Shown: positions 20,257 through 30,054, counted from the first letter of the stretch. The stretch: 43,722 nucleotides of DNA from Vairimorpha ceranae (GCF_000988165.1 NW_020169328.1:1-43722); one strand, 5' to 3'. The notes: a model not told the origin generated them from the sequence alone. Numbers and translations: made by a program.

Positions 20257-22746
20257 TTATTCTATCAAAAAAGGCTTTGGGTTTCTTTTTTTAAAATCAG
20301 CAAATATTGTATTAGTTTCTAATATTTTTTTAACAGTCAAATTATTATCGATGTTATTTAGAAAACCCGATATATTGGCTACTATATCAGAATCGAATAC
20401 ACCGCATAATACATGTGCCATAGAAGTATTTATTATACTCTCATTGTTTACATATGTTTTGATTTTGTTATAATTATTAATAAAATATCCAATTATCCTA
20501 TTTTTAAATTTTATATTCATCGACAAACCAAGAAAATAATAGCTTAAATTTTGCCTCTCAAGTTCTTCATATAGATTTAAAACTTTAGATATATTCTCCT
20601 CCTCTTGTACAGCTCCTAGTGCTTTCATTGCCATAAGTCGTATATTTGAAATTGGTGAAGTTTTTGACAGTTGAATAATTTCGTCAAGATTATCATCTAC
20701 AACCGACACAAACATCGCGTAAACATAATCCGGACTTATGAGACCTCTACCGGATCTAAATATTTTGTAAAAACTTTTAAATCTTTTAATTACATTTTGA
20801 TCGTTTATAAAAGCTGCGCTATTTAAAAGTAGCCCGCTAAATAACTTAGTAGAAATAGAATTAGTATCTTCTTCAAAATATTTCATATGTTTTTTTAAAA
20901 TTAGTGCTATAGTGTCTTTAATATAAGTGGCTTGTTCATCATCACTGTAATAAATTTGATATAATTTTTTTAGATTTCCAATAATAGATTTCATAGATTC
21001 ATAATCGTAGTCTTTTGATACGTTAGTTATTATTTTTACTACCCACGCAATGTCTACATATCCTCCAAATGCAAGCGCAAACAAGTCGTTTATAAAATTA
21101 AGCCTGTCTTTATTACTACTAAAAAAATTAAACGTTCTTTCCATTACATCCTTCGGATATAAAACTCTATAAAACCCCACATTAGACAAGTTTAATTTAT
21201 AAATTTTACTTTGTTTAGAAATTGTAAGAGTATTTTGTGACATTAAATGTACTTGTGGTGCATTATCCTTAAATTGTATAGTTACAGGTATTATCCAATT
21301 TTTTTCGTCTTGATTTTTTGTTCCAGCAAAAAATCTTGTTTGTGTAATAATTAGATTATTATTTTCTTCTTTTACAGAAAGCAAAGGAAATCCTTCTTGA
21401 TTGAGCCACGAATTAGCCATCCTGGTCGTAAGTTTAGAGTTTTCTTGAAAAGTAAAAAAATCGTTTGATTCTGCATTAGAATACTTAAAATGCTTTAAAT
21501 ATTTTTGAATGCTCTTGCGGAAAGATTCGTGTCCAACAAAATTTTCAATCATTCGAATTAACGATGCGCCTTTATTGTATGAAATAAGATCAAAAATTTG
21601 GTTTATCTCATCTGGATCTTGAACTTCGACTGCCACTGGATGTGTACTGTGTAAAGAATCATAACTCATACCTTCTTCAAGTGTCATATTAATGAAATTC
21701 AGCCAGATATCAAAATCAATAATATTTTTAGGCAAATTATAAATCGCCATGGTTGCAGCCCAGGTTGCAAACCCTTCATTGAGCCACAAATCATTCCACC
21801 AATTCATTGTTACAAGATTGCCAAACCACATATGAGCCAATTCGTGACATACAGTATCTATTACTCTGATCTTAGATGCTGTTGCATCTGTAGCTGGATT
21901 ATATAACAATGAAGTTTTTCTAAAAGTAACTAATCCCCAGTTCTCCATAGCACCCATTGCAAATTCTGGTATGGCTACTAGATCTAATTTAGGAAACGGA
22001 TATTTAATATCAAAATAATTTTCAAAAAAATCTAAAGCATATTTTGCGACATTTATTGCTAGTCTTCCATTTTTAATATCAGACTTATCTGCATATATTG
22101 TTATAGGTATTTTATTATTTTTCGTTGTCATTTGTATACTCTCAAGCTTACCTACGACAAAAGCAACAAGATAAGTTGACATAGGCTCGGTATCATTAAA
22201 CAAGTAAGTATTTCCGTCTTTTTTATTTAGTGAAGAGTTAGATAATACAATATTGTCCGGTGGTGCCGTTATTTTTATTCTAAACCGGGCTTTCATATCA
22301 GGTTGATCAAAGCATGGAAAAGCTTTTCTTGCATAAGTAGGTTCAAAATGTGTAGAATAAAGTGTATTATCATTATAATTGCTTTTGTATATCCCATCCA
22401 TCCCTTCAGAATATTTACTTCTATACTTTATCTCTAGTTTATATTCTTCATCAGTTAAAAGAGGGTTGTGAAAAAATATATCTACAGTATTTTTTTCACT
22501 GAAAAATGTACCTTGAAAAACCTTGTCAGATACAAATAAATTTATGGATTGTATATCAAGATCTTCGGCATTTAGTATAACTTTTTTTGTTTTTTTCTTT
22601 GTTTTAAAATATATTTCTGTTGTACCTTCAAATAAGTCAGGCGTAATTGTAAAATGTAAATTATAATGAAATGGTATTATTTTGTTACTTAGTACTTTTT
22701 TGTAAGTTAATGTGTACACCAAAACCAGCTTTATAAGTAGTATCAT
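20257..22746 (-). CDS. M1-family zinc aminopeptidase, probably secreted
   Basis: An 829-residue M1 peptidase that removes N-terminal amino acids from peptides. Seen in order: substrate-binding GAMEN at 265-269, zinc site HELAH at 301-305 followed by WFGN, the third zinc ligand Glu in WLNEGFATWA (about 324), and the catalytic Tyr in SYNKGASLIRMIENF (about 390). A C-terminal helical domain of about 350 residues follows. The frame is open to 22764 from a TTG; the first ATG at 22746 gives MILLIKLVLVYTLTY, a signal-peptide or anchor-like start, ahead of the usual PFHYNLHF beginning of the catalytic region. It may therefore act in the secretory route or outside the cell, perhaps on host peptides. 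TATATAAA is 24 nt before the ATG; no C-run. Confidence 0.93.
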   Translation of the reverse strand: MILLIKLVLVYTLTYKKVLSNKIIPFHYNLHFTITPDLFEGTTEIYFKTKKKTKKVILNAEDLDIQSINLFVSDKVFQGTFFSEKNTVDIFFHNPLLTDEEYKLEIKYRSKYSEGMDGIYKSNYNDNTLYSTHFEPTYARKAFPCFDQPDMKARFRIKITAPPDNIVLSNSSLNKKDGNTYLFNDTEPMSTYLVAFVVGKLESIQMTTKNNKIPITIYADKSDIKNGRLAINVAKYALDFFENYFDIKYPFPKLDLVAIPEFAMGAMENWGLVTFRKTSLLYNPATDATASKIRVIDTVCHELAHMWFGNLVTMNWWNDLWLNEGFATWAATMAIYNLPKNIIDFDIWLNFINMTLEEGMSYDSLHSTHPVAVEVQDPDEINQIFDLISYNKGASLIRMIENFVGHESFRKSIQKYLKHFKYSNAESNDFFTFQENSKLTTRMANSWLNQEGFPLLSVKEENNNLIITQTRFFAGTKNQDEKNWIIPVTIQFKDNAPQVHLMSQNTLTISKQSKIYKLNLSNVGFYRVLYPKDVMERTFNFFSSNKDRLNFINDLFALAFGGYVDIAWVVKIITNVSKDYDYESMKSIIGNLKKLYQIYYSDDEQATYIKDTIALILKKHMKYFEEDTNSISTKLFSGLLLNSAAFINDQNVIKRFKSFYKIFRSGRGLISPDYVYAMFVSVVDDNLDEIIQLSKTSPISNIRLMAMKALGAVQEEENISKVLNLYEELERQNLSYYFLGLSMNIKFKNRIIGYFINNYNKIKTYVNNESIINTSMAHVLCGVFDSDIVANISGFLNNIDNNLTVKKILETNTIFADFKKRNPKPFLIE

Positions 22747-22770
22747 TATTGTGTTTATATCCAATAGAAT

Positions 22771-22778
22771 TTTATATA
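22771..22778 (-). promoter_or_regulatory. TATATAAA element
   Basis: Minus-strand TATATAAA, 24 nt before the aminopeptidase ATG. Confidence 0.5.
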
Positions 22779-22885
22779 ATTTATTTATTTTGTTTTAAAT
22801 CATAGTTTTTAATACTAAGATTAATAGTTTCAACAAATTATTTTGACTGTTGTAACCATTTCAATTTATTTAAATATTTTTTTAT

Positions 22886-22888
22886 CCC
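22886..22888 (+). promoter_or_regulatory. C-run start signal of eL18
   Basis: CCC 4 nt before the ATG, in TTATCCCTAAAATG. Confidence 0.75.
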
Positions 22889-22892
22889 TAAA

Positions 22893-23477
22893 ATGGTAGT
22901 AAAATTTTCAAAAAAAGTTATACCGAAATCTACTATAATTAAACGAAAAACTGTCAGATCACCCAACCCTTTATTGCAATCCTTGGCAGATTTTTACATA
23001 AAGGTGGCAAAGAATTGTTCATTTGATGATATTAAAAGAATTGCTAAGCGTCTTACTATGTCAAATAAAGATCGACCAGTGGTTCGTGTTTCCGAGATTG
23101 TAAAAGCATTAGACAATGACACAGATAAAGTGGCTGTTGTTGTAGCTAAAGTGTTAGATGATGAAAGGTTAGTTACCTTACCTCCCATGAGAATTGTTGC
23201 TTTAGATTGGTCTAAGTCCGCCCAAGAGAAGGTTGAAAGGGGCAATGGATCTTTTTTTACTTTAGATCAATTGTTCAAAATATGCACCGATCTTAATAAT
23301 ATTGTGTTAGTACAGGGAGATAGAATGAAAAGAAAAAGTGCGAAATTTTGGGGTAAATCGCCTGGACAGAAAGGTTCTTCTACATTACCTAGGGCTAATA
23401 AGAAACAACGTGGTGGTGAAAAGAGAATACGCATGAAAGGTAGAAAGACGGCTACTAAAAAGTCAACAAGCGATTAA
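22893..23477 (+). CDS. RPL18: 60S ribosomal protein eL18
   Basis: A 194-residue protein with the eL18 pattern throughout: an N-terminal basic segment ([21 protein letters not shown]), [46 protein letters not shown], then a C-terminal basic tail ([31 protein letters not shown]). It is part of the large ribosomal subunit. The length is close to the usual 185-190. No intron is present although microsporidian ribosomal protein genes are where their few introns usually lie. The gene is divergent from the aminopeptidase, 146 bp apart, and converges on an ABC transporter gene across a 32-bp tandem repeat. The codon composition is less A+T-biased than that of neighbours, as expected for a highly expressed gene. 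Confidence 0.97.
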   Translation: MVVKFSKKVIPKSTIIKRKTVRSPNPLLQSLADFYIKVAKNCSFDDIKRIAKRLTMSNKDRPVVRVSEIVKALDNDTDKVAVVVAKVLDDERLVTLPPMRIVALDWSKSAQEKVERGNGSFFTLDQLFKICTDLNNIVLVQGDRMKRKSAKFWGKSPGQKGSSTLPRANKKQRGGEKRIRMKGRKTATKKSTSD

Positions 23478-23539
23478 ATAATTAAGTTATTTTTTTAACG
23501 GTATAGCAAGTTAATTTTAAAATTGTTAAATTAGAAATC

Positions 23540-23699
23540 ATTTTATAGCAAAGCTACACAAAATCCATTTAATTTTATAGCAAAGCTACACAAAAACCAT
23601 TTAATTTTATAGCAAAGCTACATAAAAACCATTTAATTTTATAGCAAAGCTACACAAAAGCCATTTAATTTTATAGCAAAGCTACACAAAATCCATTTA
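23540..23699 (+). repeat. Minisatellite, five 32-bp units
   Basis: Five consecutive 32-bp units (23540, 23572, 23604, 23636, 23668), of the form ATTTTATAGCAAAGCTACAC then AAAATCCATTTA, differing at one or two bases each. Each unit contains TAGC-AAA-GCTA, a small perfect hairpin. The array occupies most of the space between the convergent eL18 and ABC transporter stop codons, so it lies in the 3' untranslated region of one or both transcripts. Confidence 0.95.
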
Positions 23700-23736
23700 A
23701 TTTTTAAAACAATCAAAAAAATAATTATTAATTAAT

Positions 23737-25458
23737 TTAATATAAATGATGATCTTCTAGATATTTATTGTAATTATTATAAACCCGAATCTTGCCATTA
23801 TAAAAACCAAATATTTTATCAAACTTTTCTAAATGAGACTGCTTATGTAAAATGACTATAGAAGTTTTAAATTTAAGCGAAGTAAAAATATAATCAATAA
23901 GCTCATTTTGAGAAGAAGAATCCAGATTGGATGTATGTTCATCATAAATGAAAATGTCTCCATTTTTTATAACACCTCTGATAAAACTAACTCTTTGTTT
24001 TTGACCACCGCTGAGATATTTGCCCATTTCACCAGCTTCAGTGTGATAACCCTCTGATAAATTAGAAAATATTTTATGAGATCCGTATTCTTTACAAATA
24101 TCAAATATTTTTTCATCGGAAATGTTACTTTTGCCATATTTAAGATTTTCAAGGATGGTGCCCTCTTTGATACCAGGATTCTGGGGAATGTAAGAGATAA
24201 TATTTCGCTGTGAATATTTACTAATTTTGTCCATTTCAATATCATCAAATTGAATTGATCCTTCATATTCCCTCATTCGTAACAAAGCATTTAAAAAAGT
24301 TGATTTTCCACTTCCATTTTTTCCTACAATAGCAATTTTATCTCCTTTGTTTATTGTAAGGTTAATACCAATACAGATCTTTAAATTATTAATATATAAA
24401 TCAACATTGTCAAATACAATGGATTTTTTAAAAGAAGTAATATTGATACCTCTATATTCTTCATCTAATTTAGCTTCTACAATTCGAGAATCTGAAATAT
24501 CTGTCATACATTGGGAAACCTTTAATACATCTTGAGTGATTTTTGAAACTCTAGTTTTAACATCTAAAAAAAGTTTATTGTATAACAAGAACCCCGATGA
24601 ACTATTCATTTTAGTAAAAATAGTATTAGTCAGTGCAAGGTACAAGATGTAACCATTAGGTATAACCAATGCATTTTTCTGCGCAAATTCGGCGAAAGAA
24701 GTTATACAACTGAAAATAATACTTTGATACTGTACTTTTTGCAGGTTTTCATCAAGCTTCTTTAGTTCTAATTCTTCATTTGTATATGATTTTATGACAT
24801 CATAGTTTACGAGAATTGAATAACATTTATTTGACACAATATTATAAGTATCGTTAAACTTTAATCTAAAATAAACTCTCATTTTAATAATATACCACAT
24901 TATTACTAAGTATACTATAAATAACAATACATTGGCATAAAATGCTCTATGATCTATATCTGTATATACTTTATAAAAAGCTATACAAATAAAAGTTAAG
25001 TCGTGAAAAACATTCAAAATAAGAAGTTTTAAAAAATCTTCGATAGCAAAAAGCCTTCTCTGAATAATAGCGTGTATTTGCCCAGATCCGAGGGAATGAA
25101 ACGTGTCATAATTTACAAGAACATATTCATTTGTAAACGCACAAAACGATTGTCTTATAATAGAAGATATAAAAAATGAAATTATAATTTCATTAAGTAA
25201 TATGATAACATAATGAAAAAAAGGTGTACACATATATCTTATCATCAAAGCTTCCGGTGATTCTTTTTTTATGGAGGTAGAAAAATACATATCAATATCA
25301 GCAACAACCATTAAAACATATACCACAAATTTGGCCGCTAGAACAGAAAGTAAAATAATCGGTAAAAGGACTATTTTAAATAAAGGATTGCTAGTCACTA
25401 TAGTTAATATATATTTCGCAGACTCCCAATAAGTGAGAGTTTTGTTTGACTTTTCCAT
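23737..25458 (-). CDS. Atm1-like half ABC transporter (paralogue 1)
   Basis: A 573-residue half-transporter: a membrane domain (about 20-330, five or six spans) then one ATPase domain. Seen: Walker A GKNGSGKST at 379-387, Q-loop Gln426, signature LSGGQ at 482-486, Walker B DIFIYDE at 501-507, H-loop His538. The membrane domain has the Atm1-type stretch LVNYDVIKSYTNEELE (about 216-231), like the NYEAVKYFNNE motif of mitochondrial Atm1, which exports glutathione-linked sulfur compounds for cytosolic Fe-S protein assembly. In a microsporidian the mitosome membrane is the likely site. The usual DEPT after Walker B reads DEHT. The frame has an earlier ATG at 25497, but CCCC at 25464-25467 is 5 nt before the ATG at 25458, so I start there. 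A paralogue lies divergent 1.06 kb away. Confidence 0.92.
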   Translation of the reverse strand: MEKSNKTLTYWESAKYILTIVTSNPLFKIVLLPIILLSVLAAKFVVYVLMVVADIDMYFSTSIKKESPEALMIRYMCTPFFHYVIILLNEIIISFFISSIIRQSFCAFTNEYVLVNYDTFHSLGSGQIHAIIQRRLFAIEDFLKLLILNVFHDLTFICIAFYKVYTDIDHRAFYANVLLFIVYLVIMWYIIKMRVYFRLKFNDTYNIVSNKCYSILVNYDVIKSYTNEELELKKLDENLQKVQYQSIIFSCITSFAEFAQKNALVIPNGYILYLALTNTIFTKMNSSSGFLLYNKLFLDVKTRVSKITQDVLKVSQCMTDISDSRIVEAKLDEEYRGINITSFKKSIVFDNVDLYINNLKICIGINLTINKGDKIAIVGKNGSGKSTFLNALLRMREYEGSIQFDDIEMDKISKYSQRNIISYIPQNPGIKEGTILENLKYGKSNISDEKIFDICKEYGSHKIFSNLSEGYHTEAGEMGKYLSGGQKQRVSFIRGVIKNGDIFIYDEHTSNLDSSSQNELIDYIFTSLKFKTSIVILHKQSHLEKFDKIFGFYNGKIRVYNNYNKYLEDHHLY

Positions 25459-25463
25459 ATAAA

Positions 25464-25467
25464 GGGG
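25464..25467 (-). promoter_or_regulatory. C-run start signal that decides the start
   Basis: Minus-strand CCCC 5 nt before the ATG at 25458. The upstream ATG at 25497 has no C-run, and the signal would lie inside its coding sequence. Confidence 0.75.
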
Positions 25468-26508
25468 TAGAAATATCCTTTTATCTATCAAAATCATATC
25501 AATTATAATTTAAAGATTTGACGTTAAACTTATCATAAAATTATGTCTTTTAATTTTGTTAAAAATTTAATTAATATTATAAAACAAAATTAGCTATTAA
25601 CCACCTTATTTATATAAATTTCAAAGACAAAATTCCAACACTTTTCATATTTTAGTACATTTATAGATATCTAAGTTACCCATTAATAATATTTAATATT
25701 GTTCTTTAATATATAACAATTTTATATCTTTTATATTTAAATAGTGTGATATAGAATATTACAAAATAAATTAATTTGAAAGAAATTTAAATTAATTAAA
25801 AACAAAATGGCTGTTGGAGCTTTTTAGAAGAAAACAAAACTTTATAAATTTTTTAATTTATATCTCTCTTCTCAAAAAATAATAAAAATAGTAGTATCGA
25901 ATTGATTCGTTTTAATAAAAATAAACACTTTATTAGTAGCACTTTAGAAGTTTATTGAAAACATAACAAGATTCTCGTTGTAACAGAAAGATAATATTCT
26001 GTTTGTATATTGAACTTTTTATTAAATAATTTGTATCCAATTTATTTCAACAGCAAATATTATTTGATCGAGAAATTTAATAAATCAGTTTTTTAAAAGA
26101 AAGAATATTTTATATTAATATCATACTATAAATGTTTGTACATAATTTCTAAAACTTTAAATTTCTTATAATAAATTTTTCAAAAATTTTTAATAAATTT
26201 TAAAAAAAATCTTGTTTTAAAATACGAAGAACAGTTTACTTAAAATATGTTTAGTAACATAAATATCATCTTTGTTGTCATATATATGACTTTTTCAAAT
26301 CAAATTAACACACCAAACTATTATTATTTGAGTTTCAAAATATAAAGGATGAATATTTTTTCATATTTATGATTCGTTTATACCGAATTGTGTCAAAAAA
26401 TACTTTTTATTAAAAATCAATAATAAATTAAATAAAAATACGGATTATAGTAAAATACAACTCCTTTTTTACAAATTAAACACCTTCAATAAAATTCCAC
26501 TTCTACTA

Positions 26509-26514
26509 CCCCCC
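26509..26514 (+). promoter_or_regulatory. C-run start signal (CCCCCC)
   Basis: Six C residues 7 nt before the ATG at 26522, the longest such run in the window. Confidence 0.75.
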
Positions 26515-26521
26515 TTTTTTA

Positions 26522-28390
26522 ATGAATAAAAACTTGAGAATCTTCATCAATTTTTTGGAAGAATACAAAGCTTACAAATATTTCATTTTCTTGATCATTG
26601 TCTTTATAATAGGAGCAGCTTATATTGAAGTAAAAATTAAATTTGATGAGATAGAACTTCTTAAAAATATAGAACATCCTTCTAAATACACAGAAGGTGT
26701 CAGAATTTTGATTTTTCAGGCCTTAAAAATAATATTGTATTCTACAATTGTATGTCTGTTTCCTATCATCAGTGATTATTATCTTACTAAATGTTATAGA
26801 ATATGTATTTGTTATTACATTATGAAAGCATTAAATTTAAATCAAGCTGCATTTAACAGTATAGGTCCTTCAAATATTAGAAGTATTGTTGATAGAAAAG
26901 TTTATCAAGTAGTATATGGATTCCATACATTGTTGTTTTCATTTTTATATAACATCTTATTTTCTTTATGGATTTCGTTTTTTACTTATAAGTATTTTAA
27001 CTCTTTTGTATTTTTTTATTCTATTTTTTCTATTTTGACTGTTATATTCATTGCAATACCAATAGGAAAGATACGAAGTCGAGTAAGAACAAAATATACA
27101 GAAAAATATGATAAAGTAATAAAAGGGATATATAGAATTATTAATAATTATGATATTATAAAGGCAACTAATAACGAAGAACAAGAAATAGATATTTTTG
27201 ATGGTTGCTTGCAATATATTAAACATTATGGAATAATTAACGCAACTTTATATGCTTTGGGGACTTTTTTGTCACGAATTGTTGTGATTATACCAAATGG
27301 CGTTTTTTTTTATTTTATACTGCTCGGTAGCAAAAAAATTTCAATTTATACATCAGCAGAATTTGTTCTGTATAATAAGTTGTTTTGTACCTTAAAGTCA
27401 AAACTCTTAGCTATTAAATGTGATTATGTAATGTTATTACAATTTTATACTGATATTATTAATAACGATTGGGATGAAATTCGTTGTGATATTGAAGACA
27501 TGGCTATGTATTTTGAGTATCAAAAAGCAGAAATAAAAGAAATCGAATTTAAAAACATTGAACAGAGTGTAAAAATTGGTGATACGGATGATATGCCTGT
27601 AAATGTAAAAAAAGCGCGAGATTATGACGATTTTAGTGTTATTAAAAAAACAATTTTAGAAACACAGGTTAAAGATAAAAATATTTTTTCTGATGGAACA
27701 GAGAAATTTTCTTTTACTAAACATATAAAATTTCAAGAATTTGTTTTAATTGTAGATGATAAAATTTTAACGAATCCATCTAATTTTGTTATTTATAAAG
27801 GCGAAAAAGTCGCTTTGGTGGGTAAAAATGGGTCTGGAAAGTCAACATTTTTAAATGTATTTTTGAGATATAGAGATTACAAAGGTGCTGTATTTATAGA
27901 CAATACTGAAATGAAAAAAATATATAAAATTGATCAAAGAAACAATATTTCTTTTATTCCTCAAATTCCAGGAATTTTGTGTGGTAAAATCATAGACATT
28001 TTGCTTTATAATAATAGAATTATGTCAATTAATGATCTAGAAAAGTTATGTAAATTATATAACATGCACTTTAATGATTTAGAAAGAGATGTAGGAGAAA
28101 ACGGAAAAACTTTAAGTGGTGGAGAAAAGCAAAAAATTGCATTTTTAAGGGGAGTAATAAAAAATGGAGACATTTTTTTATTGGATGAACCAACAGCAAA
28201 TATGGATACACAATCTGAATTGAATTTAATAGACAAATTGCATAATATATTATATGATAAGACAGTTATTGCTATAATCCATAATCACACCTTATTAAAG
28301 CAATTTGATAAAATTATAGGTATAGTAGACAAAGATGTTAAAGTATACAAATCATACGACGAGTTTATTGAAGAATCTTATTTATATTAA
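26522..28390 (+). CDS. Atm1-like half ABC transporter (paralogue 2)
   Basis: A 622-residue half-transporter paralogous to the protein at 23737-25458. Membrane spans lie within about 18-320, including the Atm1-type stretch INNYDIIKATNNEEQE (207-222). The ATPase shows Walker A GKNGSGKST at 434-442, Q-loop Gln481, signature LSGGE at 531-535, Walker B LLDEPTANMD around 554-562 and H-loop His587. Both proteins share RNNISFIPQIPG-like and NGSGKSTFLN blocks and end in LY. This copy has a polar, acidic insertion of about 60 residues (about 320-400) between the membrane and ATPase domains. Role: export across the mitosomal or another internal membrane, as homodimer or as heterodimer with its neighbour. 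The intact DEPT here against DEHT in the other copy fits an asymmetric pair. Confidence 0.92.
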   Translation: MNKNLRIFINFLEEYKAYKYFIFLIIVFIIGAAYIEVKIKFDEIELLKNIEHPSKYTEGVRILIFQALKIILYSTIVCLFPIISDYYLTKCYRICICYYIMKALNLNQAAFNSIGPSNIRSIVDRKVYQVVYGFHTLLFSFLYNILFSLWISFFTYKYFNSFVFFYSIFSILTVIFIAIPIGKIRSRVRTKYTEKYDKVIKGIYRIINNYDIIKATNNEEQEIDIFDGCLQYIKHYGIINATLYALGTFLSRIVVIIPNGVFFYFILLGSKKISIYTSAEFVLYNKLFCTLKSKLLAIKCDYVMLLQFYTDIINNDWDEIRCDIEDMAMYFEYQKAEIKEIEFKNIEQSVKIGDTDDMPVNVKKARDYDDFSVIKKTILETQVKDKNIFSDGTEKFSFTKHIKFQEFVLIVDDKILTNPSNFVIYKGEKVALVGKNGSGKSTFLNVFLRYRDYKGAVFIDNTEMKKIYKIDQRNNISFIPQIPGILCGKIIDILLYNNRIMSINDLEKLCKLYNMHFNDLERDVGENGKTLSGGEKQKIAFLRGVIKNGDIFLLDEPTANMDTQSELNLIDKLHNILYDKTVIAIIHNHTLLKQFDKIIGIVDKDVKVYKSYDEFIEESYLY

Positions 28391-28779
28391 ATGGTTTTTT
28401 TTAATATTGAAATCCTGCTTTTGAGTTTATATTTGTTTAGTAATTCATGTATCGATTTATATTACAACTAAATAGTTGACTTATATTGTACATTTTTGCG
28501 TGATTGAAATTGTACTATTAAGTGCCGTTTTGTAAATTAACTAAAAATAGCACAAAGTAACTATTTGTTCAAATTTAAAATTTATCACGATTTTTGTAAT
28601 ACGTATTTGTTTACAAAATCGAAATATAAACTAAAGTTTGGAAATTTTAGCTAAAATAAAATGTTGTGTTTTGCTAAAAAATGATTAAAACTTTTTTAAT
28701 TAAAATTAATTTGTTTATTATGAAACAAATCTAAAACATTTATGTTTTTCATATAAAAAAAACTTTTTGTTATTTTATT
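28391..28779. other. Spacer, nothing recognised
   Basis: A+T-rich sequence between two plus-strand genes; only the TATA-like element at its 3' end is supportable. Confidence 0.5.
28752..28759 (+). promoter_or_regulatory. TATAAAAA element
   Basis: TATAAAAA (within CATATAAAAA) 20 nt before the ATG at 28780; the gene lacks a C-run. Confidence 0.5.
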
Positions 28780-29160
28780 ATGTTTTTAGTTTTAATATTA
28801 GAGTCTGTAAGTAGTTATATGCTTGAACCAAGACATGGATTAATGATTACAACTAAGACAACTACAAATCCATTCGCCTATAACAACAGCTTTAGCCATA
28901 TGAGACCTTTTTCAGAACCTCTATTTTTTGAACGTATTCACAGAGAAATGGAGCCATTTGCCGTGGAAGAAGAGCATCGCAAGCAAGATTTAGATTCATT
29001 TCCTAAACTTAAGAAGAAATTTAGTGAAGTTTTTTTTAGCCACACAATAGTTAGACTAGCTTTATTTACAGTGGCATGTGCACTATTCTTTTTTATAGGA
29101 TATCAAACAAGAAAAAGTCAAGAGAGTAATTCGTATATTAGGCTGCCAACTACCAATTAA
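28780..29160 (+). CDS. Small putative secreted/tail-spanning membrane protein
   Basis: A 126-residue protein with a hydrophobic start (MFLVLILESVSSYML) that resembles a short signal peptide, a polar region rich in Thr, Phe and Glu/His (residues 16-80), one clear membrane span (about 89-108, TIVRLALFTVACALFFFIGY) and a short polar tail ending in LPTTN. No family recognised. It shares its layout and promoter type (TATA-like, no C-run) with the protein at 18872-19330. Microsporidian spore-wall and surface proteins often look like this, but that is inference. It stands alone between the ABC transporter and the NF-YA gene. Confidence 0.75.
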   Translation: MFLVLILESVSSYMLEPRHGLMITTKTTTNPFAYNNSFSHMRPFSEPLFFERIHREMEPFAVEEEHRKQDLDSFPKLKKKFSEVFFSHTIVRLALFTVACALFFFIGYQTRKSQESNSYIRLPTTN

Positions 29161-29631
29161 GTTTTAATAAATTATTATGTGAACAAAATATTATTGTAAA
29201 TGTAACTAAGTTTCATTTTTTTATACAAAAATTAATAAAACATTTACCGTAATTTATCATTTGATACTATTTAATTGTTAAAGCAAATATAAACCGAGGT
29301 TAATTGTTAGCTGTTATGATATTTTATTTAGATAATTATCATAAAAAATGTTATCTGTAAAACATATATTTGTAAATTACATAAAAATTTGTAAACACAA
29401 CCAGTTAAAGAATCTGTTAATATCAAATAAACAAAAAAAGAATTTGATACTTAAATGCCTGCTACGATTTCACTGATAATTTTTAGTAGTTGTATATAAA
29501 AGTTTCAATATAATTTTATTGTCATAAACATAATTGTAAAAATTTCACTTATAAATTAAAAAATATTATACACTTTTTTATAATAAAAAATTAATTAAAA
29601 TTTAGACCAATAACCTACAATATAGAACAAT
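29161..29631. other. Convergent spacer, nothing recognised
   Basis: About 470 bp between convergent genes, A+T-rich, no frame or repeat seen. Confidence 0.5.
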
Positions 29632-30054
29632 TTATTTATTATTTTCTCCCTGTTCATTTAATTTTCTACTTTCTTCTTTCGTTAAAAATCTTCCTGTTGG
29701 CGCTCTTTTCCGTTGCATTGCGTGCCTGTGTCTACTCTCATGTAAATAATTATTTTTATGTTCTGCCATTAAAGTATCTAAATATTCTCTTCTTGCTTTT
29801 CTTTTTTGTATGCAGCTAAGCTGTTTAATATTAACATATATTGGTTGTGATCCATGATCATCGTAATAACCGTAAGAATACATATTGTCAAAGTTCTGTC
29901 CATCTGGTTTATTTTGCATTTCATGATAACTTAATTTTCCTTCGTTATTATTAAAATTTGAAGAATTGGATGAGTTTAAATGGGGCATTTTTACGGAATT
30001 ATCTCCCCAATCTTTATAAATTTTTTCGTTCTTTGTTTCAGTGTTCCGTTTCAT
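29632..30054 (-). CDS. NF-YA/Hap2 subunit of CCAAT-binding factor
   Basis: A 140-residue protein whose C-terminal half is the NF-YA/Hap2 core: the NF-YB/NF-YC-binding helix PIYVNIKQLSCIQKRKARRE (71-90), a linker, and the DNA-reading segment YLHESRHRHAMQRKR (103-117) with GRF at 121-123. The two conserved blocks and the HESRHRHA signature make this secure. In a trimer with histone-fold partners it binds CCAAT boxes. The N-terminal 70 residues are Asn/Ser/Asp-rich and probably disordered. The linker between the blocks is of normal length. The gene shares a 97-bp divergent intergenic region with the light-chain-like gene. Only CC precedes the ATG (ACTCCAATG). Confidence 0.95.
   Translation of the reverse strand: MKRNTETKNEKIYKDWGDNSVKMPHLNSSNSSNFNNNEGKLSYHEMQNKPDGQNFDNMYSYGYYDDHGSQPIYVNIKQLSCIQKRKARREYLDTLMAEHKNNYLHESRHRHAMQRKRAPTGRFLTKEESRKLNEQGENNK

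Larger units (their letters stand above)
25459..26521. other. 1.06-kb divergent intergenic region of the ABC pair
   Basis: Contains the two C-run start signals at its edges and otherwise A+T-rich DNA. No gene, RNA or repeat recognised. Confidence 0.6.

Noticed and set aside
22893..23477. Spliceosomal intron near the eL18 start
   Set aside because: The frame is continuous from the C-run-marked ATG with a normal N-terminus. No GT...AG intron is needed. No intron is needed for any other gene called here.
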